A stretch of DNA of 64,000 nt from Nocardioides sp. zg-DK7169. GTDB lineage: Bacteria; Actinomycetota; Actinomycetes; Propionibacteriales; Nocardioidaceae. Of this stretch, positions 16,175 to 25,487 are shown piece by piece. A program made the translations under genes and the position numbers. Where the stretch lies: assembly GCF_013155365.1 (NCBI RefSeq), contig NZ_JABJRA010000001.1, positions 372,001 through 436,000 of the forward strand, given 5' to 3'. The notes under the pieces are model-generated. The model saw nothing but the letters and a program-made list of their open reading frames with translations, was not told where the DNA came from and made no database searches. Numbering within the stretch: position 1 is the first letter of the stretch; each line of letters opens with the position of its first letter.

Positions 16175-17956
16175 TCAGGCCCGCACGCGGCGGACGACCT
16201 GGACGATGTGGTCGACGACGTGGTCGGCAGCGACGGCCGCCTTGTCCCCCGTACGCCGATCACGCACCTCGACGGTCCCGTCCTGGGCCAGGTTCTTGCC
16301 GACCACGACGATGGTCGGGACGCCGATCAGCTCGGCGTCCTTGAACTTCACGCCGGGGCTGACCTTGCCGGCCCGGTCGTCGTAGAGGACCTCGACGCCC
16401 TGCGAGGACAGCTCGTGCGCGATCCGCTCCGCGGCGGCGAAGACGGCCTCGTCCTTGCCGGCGGCCACCAGGTGCACGTCGGCGGGCGCGACGTTGCGCG
16501 GCCAGCTCAGGCCGTGCTCGTCGAGGGTGCCCTCCGCGATGGCCGCGACCGCGCGGGTGCAGCCGATGCCGTAGGAGCCCATCGTGACCGTGACCCGCTT
16601 GCCGTTCTCGTCGAGCACCTCGAGGCCGAGCGCCTCGGCGTACTTGCGGCCGAGCTGGAAGATGTGGCCCATCTCGATGCCGCGGGCGGTCTCGAGGACG
16701 CCCTCGGCGCAGGCGGGGCACTCGTCGCCGTCACGGACGTCGGCGGCCTCGATGGTGCCGTCGGGGGTGAAGTCGCGGCCCGCGACCAGGTCGATCACGT
16801 GCCGGCCGTCCTGGTCGGCGCCGGTGACCCAGCGGGTGCCCTCGACGACGCGGGGGTCGACGAGGTAGCGGATGCCGGAGGCGTTCTCCTCCCCCAGCAC
16901 GCCGGGGCCGATGTAGCCCTTGACCAGGGTCGGGTGCTTGGCGAACTCCGCCTCGTCGAAGGGCTCGACCTCGATCGGCTCGAGCTGGCCCTCGAGCCGC
17001 TTGGCGTCGACCTCGCGGTCGCCGGGCAGGCCGATGGCGAGCGGCTCGCGGGTGCCGTCGGGGTGGCGCAGCACGACCAGGACGTTCTTCAGCGTGTCGC
17101 CGGCCGTCCAGGGGCGGTCCGCGCGCGGGAAGGCGTGGTTGAGGTGGTCGACCAGCGAGTCGATGGTCGGCGTGGCCGGGGTGTCCTCCACGTGGGCGGC
17201 CGGTGCGTCGTCGTGGCCGACGGGCACCCCGGGGCGCACCTGCACCGCCTCGACGTTCGCGGCGTAGTCGCAGCTGGTGCAGCGCACGTAGGTGTCCTCG
17301 CCGACGGCGGCCTTGGCGAGGAACTCCTCCGAGCGCGACCCGCCCATCGCCCCTGCGGTGGCCTTGACGATGGCGTAGTCGAAGCCGAGGCGGTCGAAGA
17401 TCCGCACGTAGGCGTCGCGGTGGTTCTGGTAGCTCTGCTCCAGGCCGGCCTCGTCCACGTCGAAGGAGTAGGAGTCCTTCATGGTGAACTCGCGTCCGCG
17501 CAGCAGCCCGGCGCGCGGACGCGCCTCGTCGCGGTACTTCTGCTGGATCTGGTAGATCGAGAGCGGCAGGTCCTTGTAGGAGGAGTACATCTCCTTGACC
17601 AGGAGGGTGAACATCTCCTCATGGGTGGGGCCGAGCAGGTAGTCGTTGCCCCGGCGGTCCTGGAGGCGGAACAGGTTGTCGCCGTACTCGGTCCAGCGGT
17701 TCGTGGCCTCGTAGGGCTCCCGGGGCAGCAGGGCCGGGAAGGAGACCTCCTGGGCGCCGATGGCGTCCATCTCCTCGCGCACGATGCCCTCGATCTTGCG
17801 CAGCACGCGCAGGCCGAGCGGCAGCCAGCTGTAGATGCCCGGCGCGGCGCGCCGGATGTAGCCCGCCCGGACGAGGAGCCGGTGGCTCGGGACCTCCGCG
17901 TCCGCGGGATCCTCCCGCAGGGTCCGCACGAACAGGCTCGACATCCGCAAGATCAT
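16175..17956 (-). CDS. proS: Prolyl-tRNA synthetase, bacterial editing type
   Basis: Class II synthetase of 593 residues. Motif 1 is in the [25 protein letters not shown] stretch, motif 2 is [22 protein letters not shown], and motif 3 is in [16 protein letters not shown]. The roughly 180-residue insert between motifs 2 and 3 (with GGSRSEEF and NVLVVL) is the INS editing domain that clears Ala-tRNAPro, so this is the long bacterial form. The anticodon-binding domain closes the protein ([27 protein letters not shown]). Start at 17956 (MILRM) or the next ATG at 17944 are both possible. Confidence 0.98.
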   Translation of the reverse strand: MILRMSSLFVRTLREDPADAEVPSHRLLVRAGYIRRAAPGIYSWLPLGLRVLRKIEGIVREEMDAIGAQEVSFPALLPREPYEATNRWTEYGDNLFRLQDRRGNDYLLGPTHEEMFTLLVKEMYSSYKDLPLSIYQIQQKYRDEARPRAGLLRGREFTMKDSYSFDVDEAGLEQSYQNHRDAYVRIFDRLGFDYAIVKATAGAMGGSRSEEFLAKAAVGEDTYVRCTSCDYAANVEAVQVRPGVPVGHDDAPAAHVEDTPATPTIDSLVDHLNHAFPRADRPWTAGDTLKNVLVVLRHPDGTREPLAIGLPGDREVDAKRLEGQLEPIEVEPFDEAEFAKHPTLVKGYIGPGVLGEENASGIRYLVDPRVVEGTRWVTGADQDGRHVIDLVAGRDFTPDGTIEAADVRDGDECPACAEGVLETARGIEMGHIFQLGRKYAEALGLEVLDENGKRVTVTMGSYGIGCTRAVAAIAEGTLDEHGLSWPRNVAPADVHLVAAGKDEAVFAAAERIAHELSSQGVEVLYDDRAGKVSPGVKFKDAELIGVPTIVVVGKNLAQDGTVEVRDRRTGDKAAVAADHVVDHIVQVVRRVRA

Positions 17957-18060
17957 GGGATCAGGGTAGGGCCGGGGCCTGTGACGCCTCGAACCAGTTC
18001 CCCTGTGACGAGGGCCGCGTCACCGTGGAGGCCGGTGCCGGGCGTCCGGAGCGGGTCGCC

Positions 18061-18909
18061 TCAGAACATGATCGTGGAGAACCGGGCGGTCTCCACGAAG
18101 CCGGCCGTGGCGTAGCTGTGGCGTGCGGAGCGGTTCCAGTCGTTGACGTAGAGCGAGGCCACCGGAGCGATCTCGCGACGCACGATCTCCGCGACCGCGG
18201 CCATGCCGTGGGTGGCCAGGCCCTCGCCGCGCCGGTGCGGGGGCACCCACACGCCCTGGATCTGGGCGGCGTACGGCGAGGCGCAGGCGACCTCCGCCTT
18301 GAACACCAGCCGACCGCGCTCGTCGAAGCGGGCGAAGGACCAGCCGCGGCTCATCAGCTGCTGCACCCGGGCGCGGTAGAGGCTGGCGCCGCCGCCCTCC
18401 TCCGGGGAGACCCCGACCTCCTCGGTGTACATCGCCACGCAGGCCGGGTAGAGCTCGTCGAGGTCCGCGGGCGTCGTACGCCGCACCTCGGGGTCCGGCT
18501 CCACCAGCGGCGGGCCGGCCAGCTCCAGGTGCGGCTGCTCCCAGCGCGCCTCGCGCGGCTCCTCCCAGACGTCGGCGACGCCGTCCCAGAAGGCGCGCAC
18601 GGCGTCGTGCGGGCCCACGATGGTGGAGACCGTGCGCCCCCGCTCCAGGGCGCGCTCGGCGAAGAGCCGGGCGTCCTCCTCGGTGGCGCCCACCGGCACC
18701 AGGTTGGCGCCGACGTGGCAGGCCGCGACCAGCCGGCCGTCGACGAAGCGGCCCCACATCTCCCCGCCGAGCCAGCGCGGCTCCAGGTGGGTCGTGCGGG
18801 CCCGGTGGTCGGCGAAGACGTTCACGACCGGGTCGAGCGCAGCAAGGGCCAGGAAGGCGTCCAGGTCGGGCGCGCCCAGCGGGCGGATCCCCTGCTGCAT
18901 CGTCAGCAC
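18061..18909 (-). CDS. GNAT acetyltransferase with DUF4081 N-terminal domain
   Basis: 282 residues. The N-terminal half matches the actinobacterial DUF4081 domain (LDAFLALAALDPVVNVFADHRAR, then LVPVGATEEDARLFAERAL). The C-terminal GNAT fold has the acetyl-CoA motif IQGVWVPPHRRGEGLATHGMAAV (Q/RxxGxG/A variant RRGEGLA) and the closing strand ASLYVNDWNRSARHSYATAGF. It lies between ispG and proS, its normal place in actinobacteria. The acceptor substrate is unknown. Confidence 0.92.
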   Translation of the reverse strand: MLTMQQGIRPLGAPDLDAFLALAALDPVVNVFADHRARTTHLEPRWLGGEMWGRFVDGRLVAACHVGANLVPVGATEEDARLFAERALERGRTVSTIVGPHDAVRAFWDGVADVWEEPREARWEQPHLELAGPPLVEPDPEVRRTTPADLDELYPACVAMYTEEVGVSPEEGGGASLYRARVQQLMSRGWSFARFDERGRLVFKAEVACASPYAAQIQGVWVPPHRRGEGLATHGMAAVAEIVRREIAPVASLYVNDWNRSARHSYATAGFVETARFSTIMF

Positions 18910-18963
18910 GGGGGCAGCCTACGACCGGGACCCGGCCGTGTGGCGGCCGAGTCCCGCTTGGTC

Positions 18964-20115
18964 TCAGGAGACGGTGACCTCGGCGCCGGCACCGTCGACG
19001 GCCTCCATGCCCTCCGCGATGCGCATGGCCTCCTCGATGAGGGTCTCCACGATCTTCGACTCCGGCACGGTCTTGATGACCTCGCCCTTGACGAAGATCT
19101 GTCCCTTGCCGTTGCCCGACGCCACGCCGAGGTCGGCCTCGCGGGCCTCCCCCGGACCGTTGACGACGCAGCCCATCACGGCCACCCGCAGCGGCACCTC
19201 GAGGCCGTCGAGGCCCGCGGTGACCTGCTCGGCCAGCGTGTAGACGTCGACCTGGGCCCGCCCGCAGGAGGGGCAGGAGACGATCTCGAGCTTGCGCGGG
19301 CGCAGGTTGAGCGACTGCAGGATCTGGATGCCGACCTTGACCTCCTCGACCGGCGGTGCCGAGAGGGAGACCCGGATCGTGTCGCCGATGCCCTTGCTGA
19401 GCAGCGCGCCGAACGCGGTGGCGGACTTGATGGTGCCCTGGAACGCCGGCCCGGCCTCGGTGACGCCGAGGTGCAGCGGCCAGTCGCCGGCCTCGGCGAG
19501 GAGCTCGTAGGCGCGCACCATCACGACGGGGTCGTTGTGCTTGACCGAGATCTTGAAGTCGCGGAAGCCGTGCTCCTCGAACAGGCTCGCCTCCCAGATC
19601 GCGGACTCGACCAGCGCCTCGGGGGTGGCCTTGCCGTACTTCTCCAGCAGCCGCTTGTCGAGGCTGCCGGCGTTGACGCCGATCCGGATCGACGTGCCGT
19701 GGTCGTTGGCCGCCTGGGCGATCTCCTTGACCTGGTCGTCGAACTTCTTGATGTTGCCGGGGTTGACGCGCACCGCGGCGCAGCCGGCCTCGATCGCGGC
19801 GAAGACGTACTTCGGCTGGAAGTGGATGTCGGCGATCACCGGGATCTGCGACTTGCGCGCGATCGCGGGCAGCGCCGCGGCGTCGTCGGCGCTGGGGCAG
19901 GCGACGCGCACGATGTCGCAGCCCGCGGCGGTCAGCTCGGCGATCTGCTGCAGCGTGCTGTTCACGTCGCTGGTCAGCGTCGTGGTCATCGACTGCACCG
20001 AGACGGGGTGCTCGCTGCCCACCCCGACCGTCCCGACCTGGATCTGGCGGGTGGTCCGGCGCGGTGCGAGCACCGGCGGAGGGGCGGCGGGCATGCCGAG
20101 GCTGATGGTGCTCAT
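18964..20115 (-). CDS. ispG: 4-hydroxy-3-methylbut-2-enyl diphosphate synthase
   Basis: Iron-sulfur enzyme converting MEcPP to HMBPP in the non-mevalonate isoprenoid pathway. 383 residues. The TIM-barrel part includes [38 protein letters not shown] and VRVNPGN. The [4Fe-4S] ligands are the Cys residues of [15 protein letters not shown] and the later [12 protein letters not shown]. It is clustered with dxr, another MEP-pathway gene, with the M50 protease between them, the conserved actinobacterial arrangement. Confidence 0.98.
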   Translation of the reverse strand: MSTISLGMPAAPPPVLAPRRTTRQIQVGTVGVGSEHPVSVQSMTTTLTSDVNSTLQQIAELTAAGCDIVRVACPSADDAAALPAIARKSQIPVIADIHFQPKYVFAAIEAGCAAVRVNPGNIKKFDDQVKEIAQAANDHGTSIRIGVNAGSLDKRLLEKYGKATPEALVESAIWEASLFEEHGFRDFKISVKHNDPVVMVRAYELLAEAGDWPLHLGVTEAGPAFQGTIKSATAFGALLSKGIGDTIRVSLSAPPVEEVKVGIQILQSLNLRPRKLEIVSCPSCGRAQVDVYTLAEQVTAGLDGLEVPLRVAVMGCVVNGPGEAREADLGVASGNGKGQIFVKGEVIKTVPESKIVETLIEEAMRIAEGMEAVDGAGAEVTVS

Positions 20116-20145
20116 GGGCGCAAGAGTACCGGCGGGTGCCTGGCC

Positions 20146-21507
20146 TCAGGCGCCCAGGCGCAGGGGTACGACGAGGTCACCGATGATCAGCACCACACCC
20201 ATGACGAGCATCGCCAGCCCCACGACGTACGCGACCGGCAGCAGGCGCGCCGCGTCGACGTACCCGGGGTCGGGCCGGCGGCGCAGCCGGGCGAGGCCGC
20301 GACGCACCCACTCGTAGAGCGCGCTGGCGATGTGGCCGCCGTCCAGGGGCAGCAGCGGCACGAAGTTGAACATGCCGATGAAGAAGTTGAAGCCCGCGAT
20401 CAGGCTGAGCACGAACATCGTCTTCTCGAGGACCGGGAACTCCTCGTGCGAGACCGTCTCGCCGGCCAGCCGGCCGCCGCCCACGATGCTCACCGGGCTG
20501 TCGGCGGCGCGCTCCTCGAGGCCGAGGATGGCCTGGCCGACGTCCCAGACCTTGACCGGCAGGGTCGCCAGCGCCTCGACCGTGCGCACGGTCATGTCGC
20601 CCATCTGGTCCAGCGTGTAGAGCGGGCCGCCCTTGGTGACCTGCACGTGCGAGGTCGGGGTGACGCCGAGGAAGCCGACCTCGCGGACGGTCTCGCCGGT
20701 GTCGTCGACCGGGCGCGCCTCGACGGTGGTGCTGGTGGTGCCGCTCAGCTCCTGGCCGTCGCGCAGGTAGGTGATGCGCGCCTGGCCGTCGTCGTTGTCG
20801 CGGATCAGCTCGCGCAGCTGCGACCAGTCGGTGACCGGGGTGCCGTTGAAGGAGACGATCTCGTCGCCGGGGCGCAGGCCCGCCTCGTAGGCCGGGCTGG
20901 GCGGGTCGCCGGCCTCGCAGGTGGTGCGCAGGTCGGCGTACGGGATGACGCACTGGGAGACGGTCTCCAGCACCGGGCGGCCCTCGTCGGGCACGACCTC
21001 GCGGGTGCCGTAGGTGGCGAAGATGGTCCAGAAGAGGAAGAACGCGATCAGGATGTTGACCGTCGGCCCGCCGGCCATCACGACGATCTTCTTCCACGAC
21101 GGCAGCTGGTAGAACAGCCGGTCGCGGTCCTCGGGGCCGACCAGCTCCCACTCGGCCGCGCGGGCGTCGGAGATCAGCTGGGTGAACATGCCGGTGTTGG
21201 ACTTGCGCACGACCGTGACCTGCTGGCCGTGCTCGTCGAGGTGCTGGGACTCGGCGAGCTCGGAGGCGCCCGGCGGCAGCATCCCGACGATCTTGACGTA
21301 GCCGCCGAGCGGGATCGCCTTGACGCCGTACTCGGTCTCACCGACCTGCTTGCTCCAGACCGTGGGCCCGAAGCCGATGAAGTACTGCGTGACCTTCGCA
21401 CCGAAGCGCTTGGCCGGGATCATGTGGCCCAGCTCGTGCAGGCCGATCGAGGCCAGGATCGCGACGACGAAGATGAGCACGCCGGCGATGTAGAGCAGAA
21501 CGGTCAT
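20146..21507 (-). CDS. rseP: Site-2 intramembrane metalloprotease, M50 family (Rip1/RseP-like)
   Basis: 453-residue membrane zinc protease. The zinc motif HELGH (24-28) lies in TM1, and the second active-site motif is LPLDGGHIAS near the C-terminus. A PDZ domain lies between (YEAGLRPGDEIVSFNGTPVTDWSQLRELI). Relatives cut anti-sigma factors and small membrane proteins; Mycobacterium Rip1 (Rv2869c) occupies the same dxr-ispG neighbourhood. The ATG at 21507 overlaps the dxr stop by four bases. A long linker after TM1 (about 75-130) is typical of actinobacterial members. Confidence 0.95.
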   Translation of the reverse strand: MTVLLYIAGVLIFVVAILASIGLHELGHMIPAKRFGAKVTQYFIGFGPTVWSKQVGETEYGVKAIPLGGYVKIVGMLPPGASELAESQHLDEHGQQVTVVRKSNTGMFTQLISDARAAEWELVGPEDRDRLFYQLPSWKKIVVMAGGPTVNILIAFFLFWTIFATYGTREVVPDEGRPVLETVSQCVIPYADLRTTCEAGDPPSPAYEAGLRPGDEIVSFNGTPVTDWSQLRELIRDNDDGQARITYLRDGQELSGTTSTTVEARPVDDTGETVREVGFLGVTPTSHVQVTKGGPLYTLDQMGDMTVRTVEALATLPVKVWDVGQAILGLEERAADSPVSIVGGGRLAGETVSHEEFPVLEKTMFVLSLIAGFNFFIGMFNFVPLLPLDGGHIASALYEWVRRGLARLRRRPDPGYVDAARLLPVAYVVGLAMLVMGVVLIIGDLVVPLRLGA

Positions 21508-22607
21508 GCGGGTCCCTCGGCAATGGTGCGGGTGGCTTCTGCGCGCGCCCAGGAGTCGGCGGCGAGCACGTCGTCGACGGTGAGCGACATCGTCGAGCGT
21601 ACGTCGTGCGCACCCAGGACGGCCTCGATCGTGGGCACGATGTCGACGAAGCGCATCCGGCCCGCGTGGAAGGCCTCGACGCACACCTCGTTGGCGGCGT
21701 TGTAGACCGCCGGCGCGGTGGCCCCGCGCTGCCCCGCCTCCCGCGCCAGGCGTACGGCGGGGAACGCCACGTCGTCGAGCGGCTCGAAGCGCCAGTCGGC
21801 GGCCTTGGTCCAGTCCACCGCGGCCTCGGCGTCGGGGACCCGGTCGGGCCAGGCCATGCCCATCGCGATCGGGACCATCATCGTGGGCAGCCCGATCTGG
21901 GCGACCACGGCGCCGTCGACGAACTCGACCATGGAGTGGATCAGCTGCTGGGGGTGGACCACGACGTCGATGCGGTCGAAGGGCACGTCGAAGAGCAGGT
22001 GGGCCTCGATGACCTCCAGGCCCTTGTTGACCAGGGTCGCGGAGTTGGTGGTGACCACCGTGCCCATCGCGAAGTTGGGGTGGGCCAGCGCCTGGGCGGG
22101 GGTCACCTCGAGCAGCTGCTCGCGGGTGCGGCCGCGGAACGGTCCCCCGCTGGCGGTCAGCACCAGGCGGCGCACCTCCTCGGCGCGGCCGGCGCGCAGG
22201 CTCTGCGCGATCGCGCTGTGCTCGCTGTCGACGGGGACGATCTGCCCGGGCTTGGCGCGCTCGCGCACCAGCGGGCCGCCGATGATCAGCGACTCCTTGT
22301 TGGCCAGCGCGAGGGTGTTGCCGGCGTCGAGCGCGGCCAGCGTGGGACGCAGGCCGACCGCGCCGGTGATGCCGTTGAGCACCACGTCGCACGCCATGCC
22401 GGCGGCCTCGACCGAGGCCTGCTCCCCCAGGCCCGAGAGCGCCGGCGCGAACTCTGCCACCTGGGCCTCGAACAGCTGGGGGTTGGACCCTCCGGCGGTC
22501 AGGGCGACCACCCGGAACCGGTCGGGGTTGGCGCGCACCAGCTCCAGCGCCTGGGTGCCGATGGAACCGGTCGAACCGAGGATCACGACGTCTCTCACGC
22601 GGGCCAT
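21504..22607 (-). CDS. dxr: 1-deoxy-D-xylulose 5-phosphate reductoisomerase
   Basis: NADPH-dependent first committed enzyme of the MEP isoprenoid pathway. 367 residues. The NADPH-binding motif is VILGSTGSIGTQAL (about 8-21); NKESLIIGG, VDSEHSAI and LTASGGPFRG supply the metal and phosphate sites; MGTVVTTNSATLVNKGLEVIEAHLLF and VVHPQQLIHSMVEF are also diagnostic. It leads the dxr-rseP-ispG cluster, with an ATGA overlap to the protease. Confidence 0.98.
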   Translation of the reverse strand: MARVRDVVILGSTGSIGTQALELVRANPDRFRVVALTAGGSNPQLFEAQVAEFAPALSGLGEQASVEAAGMACDVVLNGITGAVGLRPTLAALDAGNTLALANKESLIIGGPLVRERAKPGQIVPVDSEHSAIAQSLRAGRAEEVRRLVLTASGGPFRGRTREQLLEVTPAQALAHPNFAMGTVVTTNSATLVNKGLEVIEAHLLFDVPFDRIDVVVHPQQLIHSMVEFVDGAVVAQIGLPTMMVPIAMGMAWPDRVPDAEAAVDWTKAADWRFEPLDDVAFPAVRLAREAGQRGATAPAVYNAANEVCVEAFHAGRMRFVDIVPTIEAVLGAHDVRSTMSLTVDDVLAADSWARAEATRTIAEGPA

Positions 22608-22668
22608 GGTCGCAGCCGTCGCTGAGGACGCGCTGAGGGGGCGCTGAGCCGCCGTCGCGCACGAACGC

Positions 22669-22697
22669 TTGACGTGTGTCAGGAAGCGGGTTCGAAT
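22669..22697 (+). promoter_or_regulatory. Promoter placing the start at a leaderless GTG
   Basis: TTGACG (22669-22674) and TCGAAT (22692-22697) are separated by exactly 17 bases. The predicted transcription start falls at about 22703-22704, which is the GTG of the amidohydrolase gene, with no ribosome-binding site at a workable distance. This points to a leaderless message, common in actinobacteria. Confidence 0.6.
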
Positions 22698-22702
22698 GCG
22701 GT

Positions 22703-24499
22703 GTGACGTATGACACCATCATCCGCGGCGCCCGCTGGTTCGACGGGACGGGCGGCCCCTCGGCCGTACGCCACCTCGGCATCACCGACGGCCGCGTCGC
22801 CACCTTGTCCGCCGACCCGCTCGACGAGACGGGCTGTCCAGACGTCGTCGACGCCGCCGGGAAGTGGGTGGTCCCGGGCATGCTCGACATCCACACCCAC
22901 TACGACGTCGAGGTGCTCGAGGAGCCCGACCTGCGCGAGTCGCTGCGCCACGGGGTGACCACGATCCTGATCGGCTCGTGCTCGCTGTCCACGGTGCACG
23001 TGGGGCCGGTCGACGCGGGCGACCTGTTCGGCCGGGTGGAGGCGATCCCGCGCCAGCACGTCATCGACAACCTCGAGCGCCGCCAGACGTGGAGCTCGGC
23101 GCAGGAGTACGTCGCGGGCCTGGAGTCGCTGCCGCTGGGGCCCAACCTCGCCGCGTTCCTCGGGCACTCCGACATCCGCACCGCGGCGATGGGGCTGGAC
23201 CGCGCGACCCGCGACGACGTACGACCGACGCGCGCCGAGCAGGCCTGGATGGAGGCGCGGCTGACCGAGGCGCTCGACGCCGGGTTCGTCGGCATGTCGG
23301 CCCAGCAGCTGCTCTTCGACAAGCTCGACGGCGACCTGTGCCGCTCGCGCACCCTGCCCTCGACGTATGCGAAGTGGCGCGAGATGCGCGGGCTGCGCTC
23401 GATCCTGCGCCGCCGCGAGCGGGTGCTGCAGGCCGGACCCGACGCCTCGCACCCGCACACGATCGTGACCCAGGCGCTCGGCTCGATCGGGCTGCGCGGC
23501 AAGCCGCTGCGCACCAGCCTGCTCTCCGCCGCCGACATCAAGGCGATCCCGTTCATCATCCACCTGATGCGCCTGCTCGCGGGGACCGTGAACCGACTCG
23601 GGGCGGACTTCCGCTGGCAGCACCTGCCGGTGCCGTTCGAGGTCTACGCCGACGGCATCGACCTGGTGATCTTCGAGGAGTTCGGCTCCGGCGCGGCCGC
23701 CCTGCACCTGCAGGAGAAGCTGGCCCGCGACGAGCTCATGCGCGACCCGGCGTACCGGGCTCGCTTCCGCAAGGACTACGAGTCCAAGTACGGCCCCCGC
23801 GTCTGGCACCGCGACTTCTTCGACGCCGAGATCGTCGCGTGCCCCGACGCCTCCGTGGTCGGCAAGTCCTTCGGCGAGGTCGGGGTGGAGCGCGGCGGGC
23901 AGCACCCGGTCGACGCGTTCCTCGACCTGGTGCTCGAGCACGGCACCGCGGTGCGCTGGCGCACCACGATCTCCAACCACCGCCCCGATGTGCTGCGCAA
24001 GCTGGCGCAGACCCCGAGCGTGCAGATGGGGTTCTCCGACGCCGGTGCGCACCTGCGCAACATGGCCTTCTACAACTTCGGGCTGCGCCTGCTCAAGCAC
24101 GCCCGCGACGCCGAGCAGGCGGGCCGCCCGTTCCTGTCGATGGAGCAGGTGGTGCACCGGCTGACCGGCGAGCTCGCCGACTGGTACGCCCTCGACGCCG
24201 GCCACCTGCGCGAGGGCGACCGCGCCGACCTGGTGCTCATCGACCCGACCCGCCTCGACGACTCCCTCGAGGAGTACGCCGAGGAGCCTGTCGAGCAGTA
24301 CGGCGGCCTCTCCCGGATGGTCAACCGCAACGACGCCACGGTCCCGCTGGTGATGGTCGGCGGCCGCGTGGTGTGGCGCGACGGTGCTCCCGGCGAGCCG
24401 CTGCGCCGCGAGCGCACCGGCCGCTTCCTGCGCGCTGGCGAGGAGTCACGCGAGCCCCTCGCCGCGACCCGTCGTACCGCCGCGGACGTCGCGTCGTGA
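22703..24499 (+). CDS. Amidohydrolase, N-acyl-D-amino-acid deacylase-like
   Basis: 598-residue metal-dependent amidohydrolase. The opening TYDTIIRGARWFDGTG is the usual start of D-aminoacylase and dihydroorotase-like proteins, followed by the metal motif DIHTHYDVEVL, LRHGVTTILIGSCSLS, GHSDIR, and a late GFSDAGAHLRNM that should hold the catalytic Asp. The C-terminal barrel-closing segment LREGDRADLVLIDP is also standard. The GTG at 22703 is chosen from the promoter geometry and family alignment; an in-frame GTG at 22676 is the alternative. Substrate unknown; an N-acyl-D-amino acid or cyclic amide is likely. It is coupled to the following NTF2-like gene. Confidence 0.88.
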   Translation: MTYDTIIRGARWFDGTGGPSAVRHLGITDGRVATLSADPLDETGCPDVVDAAGKWVVPGMLDIHTHYDVEVLEEPDLRESLRHGVTTILIGSCSLSTVHVGPVDAGDLFGRVEAIPRQHVIDNLERRQTWSSAQEYVAGLESLPLGPNLAAFLGHSDIRTAAMGLDRATRDDVRPTRAEQAWMEARLTEALDAGFVGMSAQQLLFDKLDGDLCRSRTLPSTYAKWREMRGLRSILRRRERVLQAGPDASHPHTIVTQALGSIGLRGKPLRTSLLSAADIKAIPFIIHLMRLLAGTVNRLGADFRWQHLPVPFEVYADGIDLVIFEEFGSGAAALHLQEKLARDELMRDPAYRARFRKDYESKYGPRVWHRDFFDAEIVACPDASVVGKSFGEVGVERGGQHPVDAFLDLVLEHGTAVRWRTTISNHRPDVLRKLAQTPSVQMGFSDAGAHLRNMAFYNFGLRLLKHARDAEQAGRPFLSMEQVVHRLTGELADWYALDAGHLREGDRADLVLIDPTRLDDSLEEYAEEPVEQYGGLSRMVNRNDATVPLVMVGGRVVWRDGAPGEPLRRERTGRFLRAGEESREPLAATRRTAADVAS

Positions 24500-24948
24500 C
24501 CCGCACGCCCGAGGAGGCCGTGCGCGGCCTGTGGCGCACGCTGTCGGCGCGCGACTACGACGGCCTCGCCGAGTGGGTCACCGAGGACTGCGTCTACATG
24601 GACATGCCCCTCGGCCCGACGCTGTCGGCCCGCGGCCCGGACGACATCGCCAAGCGGTTGAAGGTCGGCTGGGGCGAGCTCGCGGCCTATGAGAACCACG
24701 ACGGACTCCTCGTCGCCGACGCGGATGGCAACGTGATGTACGAGCACTCCGAGACCTGGACCTTCGCCACCGGCGAGGTCCTCACCCTCCCCTTCGCCAC
24801 CGTCCACCGCGTCCGCGACGGCCGCGTGTGCCTGTGGAAGGACTACTGGGACTACGCCGCGATCATGAACCACGCCCCCGCGTCGTGGGTCGAGTCACTC
24901 GCTTCCGCTGATACGAGTTGGGTGTACGACGCGTCAGCGGTGGTCTGA
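24496..24948 (+). CDS. NTF2-like / SnoaL-fold protein
   Basis: 150-residue protein with an NTF2-like (SnoaL, limonene-epoxide-hydrolase) fold pattern: helix EEAVRGLWRTLSARDYDGLAEWVTEDCVYMDMPLGP, then RGPDDIAKRLKVGW, then strands VMYEHSETWTFATGEVLTLPFATVHRVRDGRVCLWKDYWDY. The GTG start overlaps the TGA of the amidohydrolase (GTGA), so they are translated together and probably act on the same compound. It could be an isomerase, a hydrolase or a ligand-binding helper; Asp and Tyr residues in the last strand line the usual pocket, but no reaction can be assigned. Confidence 0.8.
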   Translation: MTRTPEEAVRGLWRTLSARDYDGLAEWVTEDCVYMDMPLGPTLSARGPDDIAKRLKVGWGELAAYENHDGLLVADADGNVMYEHSETWTFATGEVLTLPFATVHRVRDGRVCLWKDYWDYAAIMNHAPASWVESLASADTSWVYDASAVV

Positions 24949-25121
24949 CCCCGCGTGATGGGCACTTCTCAGTGATCCTTCGCCCGCGTGCCATATCGGA
25001 ATGGTCGGGCGGATGAGTGTCTTTCCGCCCAGAAGGACGCGGCTACCCCGGTCGCCGCCGAGCGGTGTCAAACCTTGCACCGAAGGCACCCTGCGGGCCA
25101 CTCAAGGGTGCGGGTTGTTGG

Positions 25122-25157
25122 TTGCTGATCAGTACTTGTGACTGCTAAGGTACTTGC
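25122..25157 (+). promoter_or_regulatory. padR promoter with direct-repeat operator
   Basis: TTGCTG (25122-25127) and TAAGGT (25146-25151) are separated by 18 bases, placing transcription start near the ATG at 25158. GTACTTG occurs twice, at 25132-25138 and 25150-25156, in direct repeat 18 bases apart, flanking the -10 region. Autoregulation by the PadR protein is the simplest reading. AAGG (25147-25150) could alternatively act as a weak ribosome-binding site. Confidence 0.45.
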
Positions 25158-25487
25158 ATGAGCGAGAATCCGCGGATGGCGGCTTTACGCAGGGGGATGC
25201 TGGAGCCACTGGTGCTGACAGCGCTGGACCGTCGGCAGCGCTACCCGGCAGAAATTGTCGCGGCGCTGCGGGACGCGGGCTTCCCTGCGCAGGAAGGCAC
25301 CCTCTACCCGCTGCTGACCAAGCTTGGTCGCGAGGGGGCGGTAACGCACGAATGGCGGGAATCCTCATCAGGGCCGCCACGGAAGTATCTCAGCCTGACC
25401 CCGGCAGGAGAGCGGCAGCTATCCGAGTTTAGGGCGTACTGGAGAGACCTGACGGACACGATTGAACAGATTGGACGACACTCATGA
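25158..25487 (+). CDS. PadR-family transcriptional regulator
   Basis: 109-residue winged-helix regulator. The family pattern is complete: MLEPLVLTALDRRQRYPAEIVAALRDAGF, then QEGTLYPLLTKLGREGAV, then WRESSSGPPRKYLSLTPAGERQL, ending in the dimerisation helix. PadR proteins usually repress an adjacent membrane or transporter gene and lose DNA binding on a ligand or stress cue. It overlaps the PspC-domain gene by four bases. Base composition is lower in G+C than the housekeeping genes, with more A/T third positions, suggesting later acquisition. Confidence 0.93.
   Translation: MSENPRMAALRRGMLEPLVLTALDRRQRYPAEIVAALRDAGFPAQEGTLYPLLTKLGREGAVTHEWRESSSGPPRKYLSLTPAGERQLSEFRAYWRDLTDTIEQIGRHS

Noticed and set aside
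24949..25121. Possible insertion-sequence remnant upstream of padR
   Set aside because: A 7-bp stem (GCACCCT/AGGGTGC at 25086-25111) and an ATG-led 40-codon frame are present, but no transposase sequence or terminal repeats can be matched.
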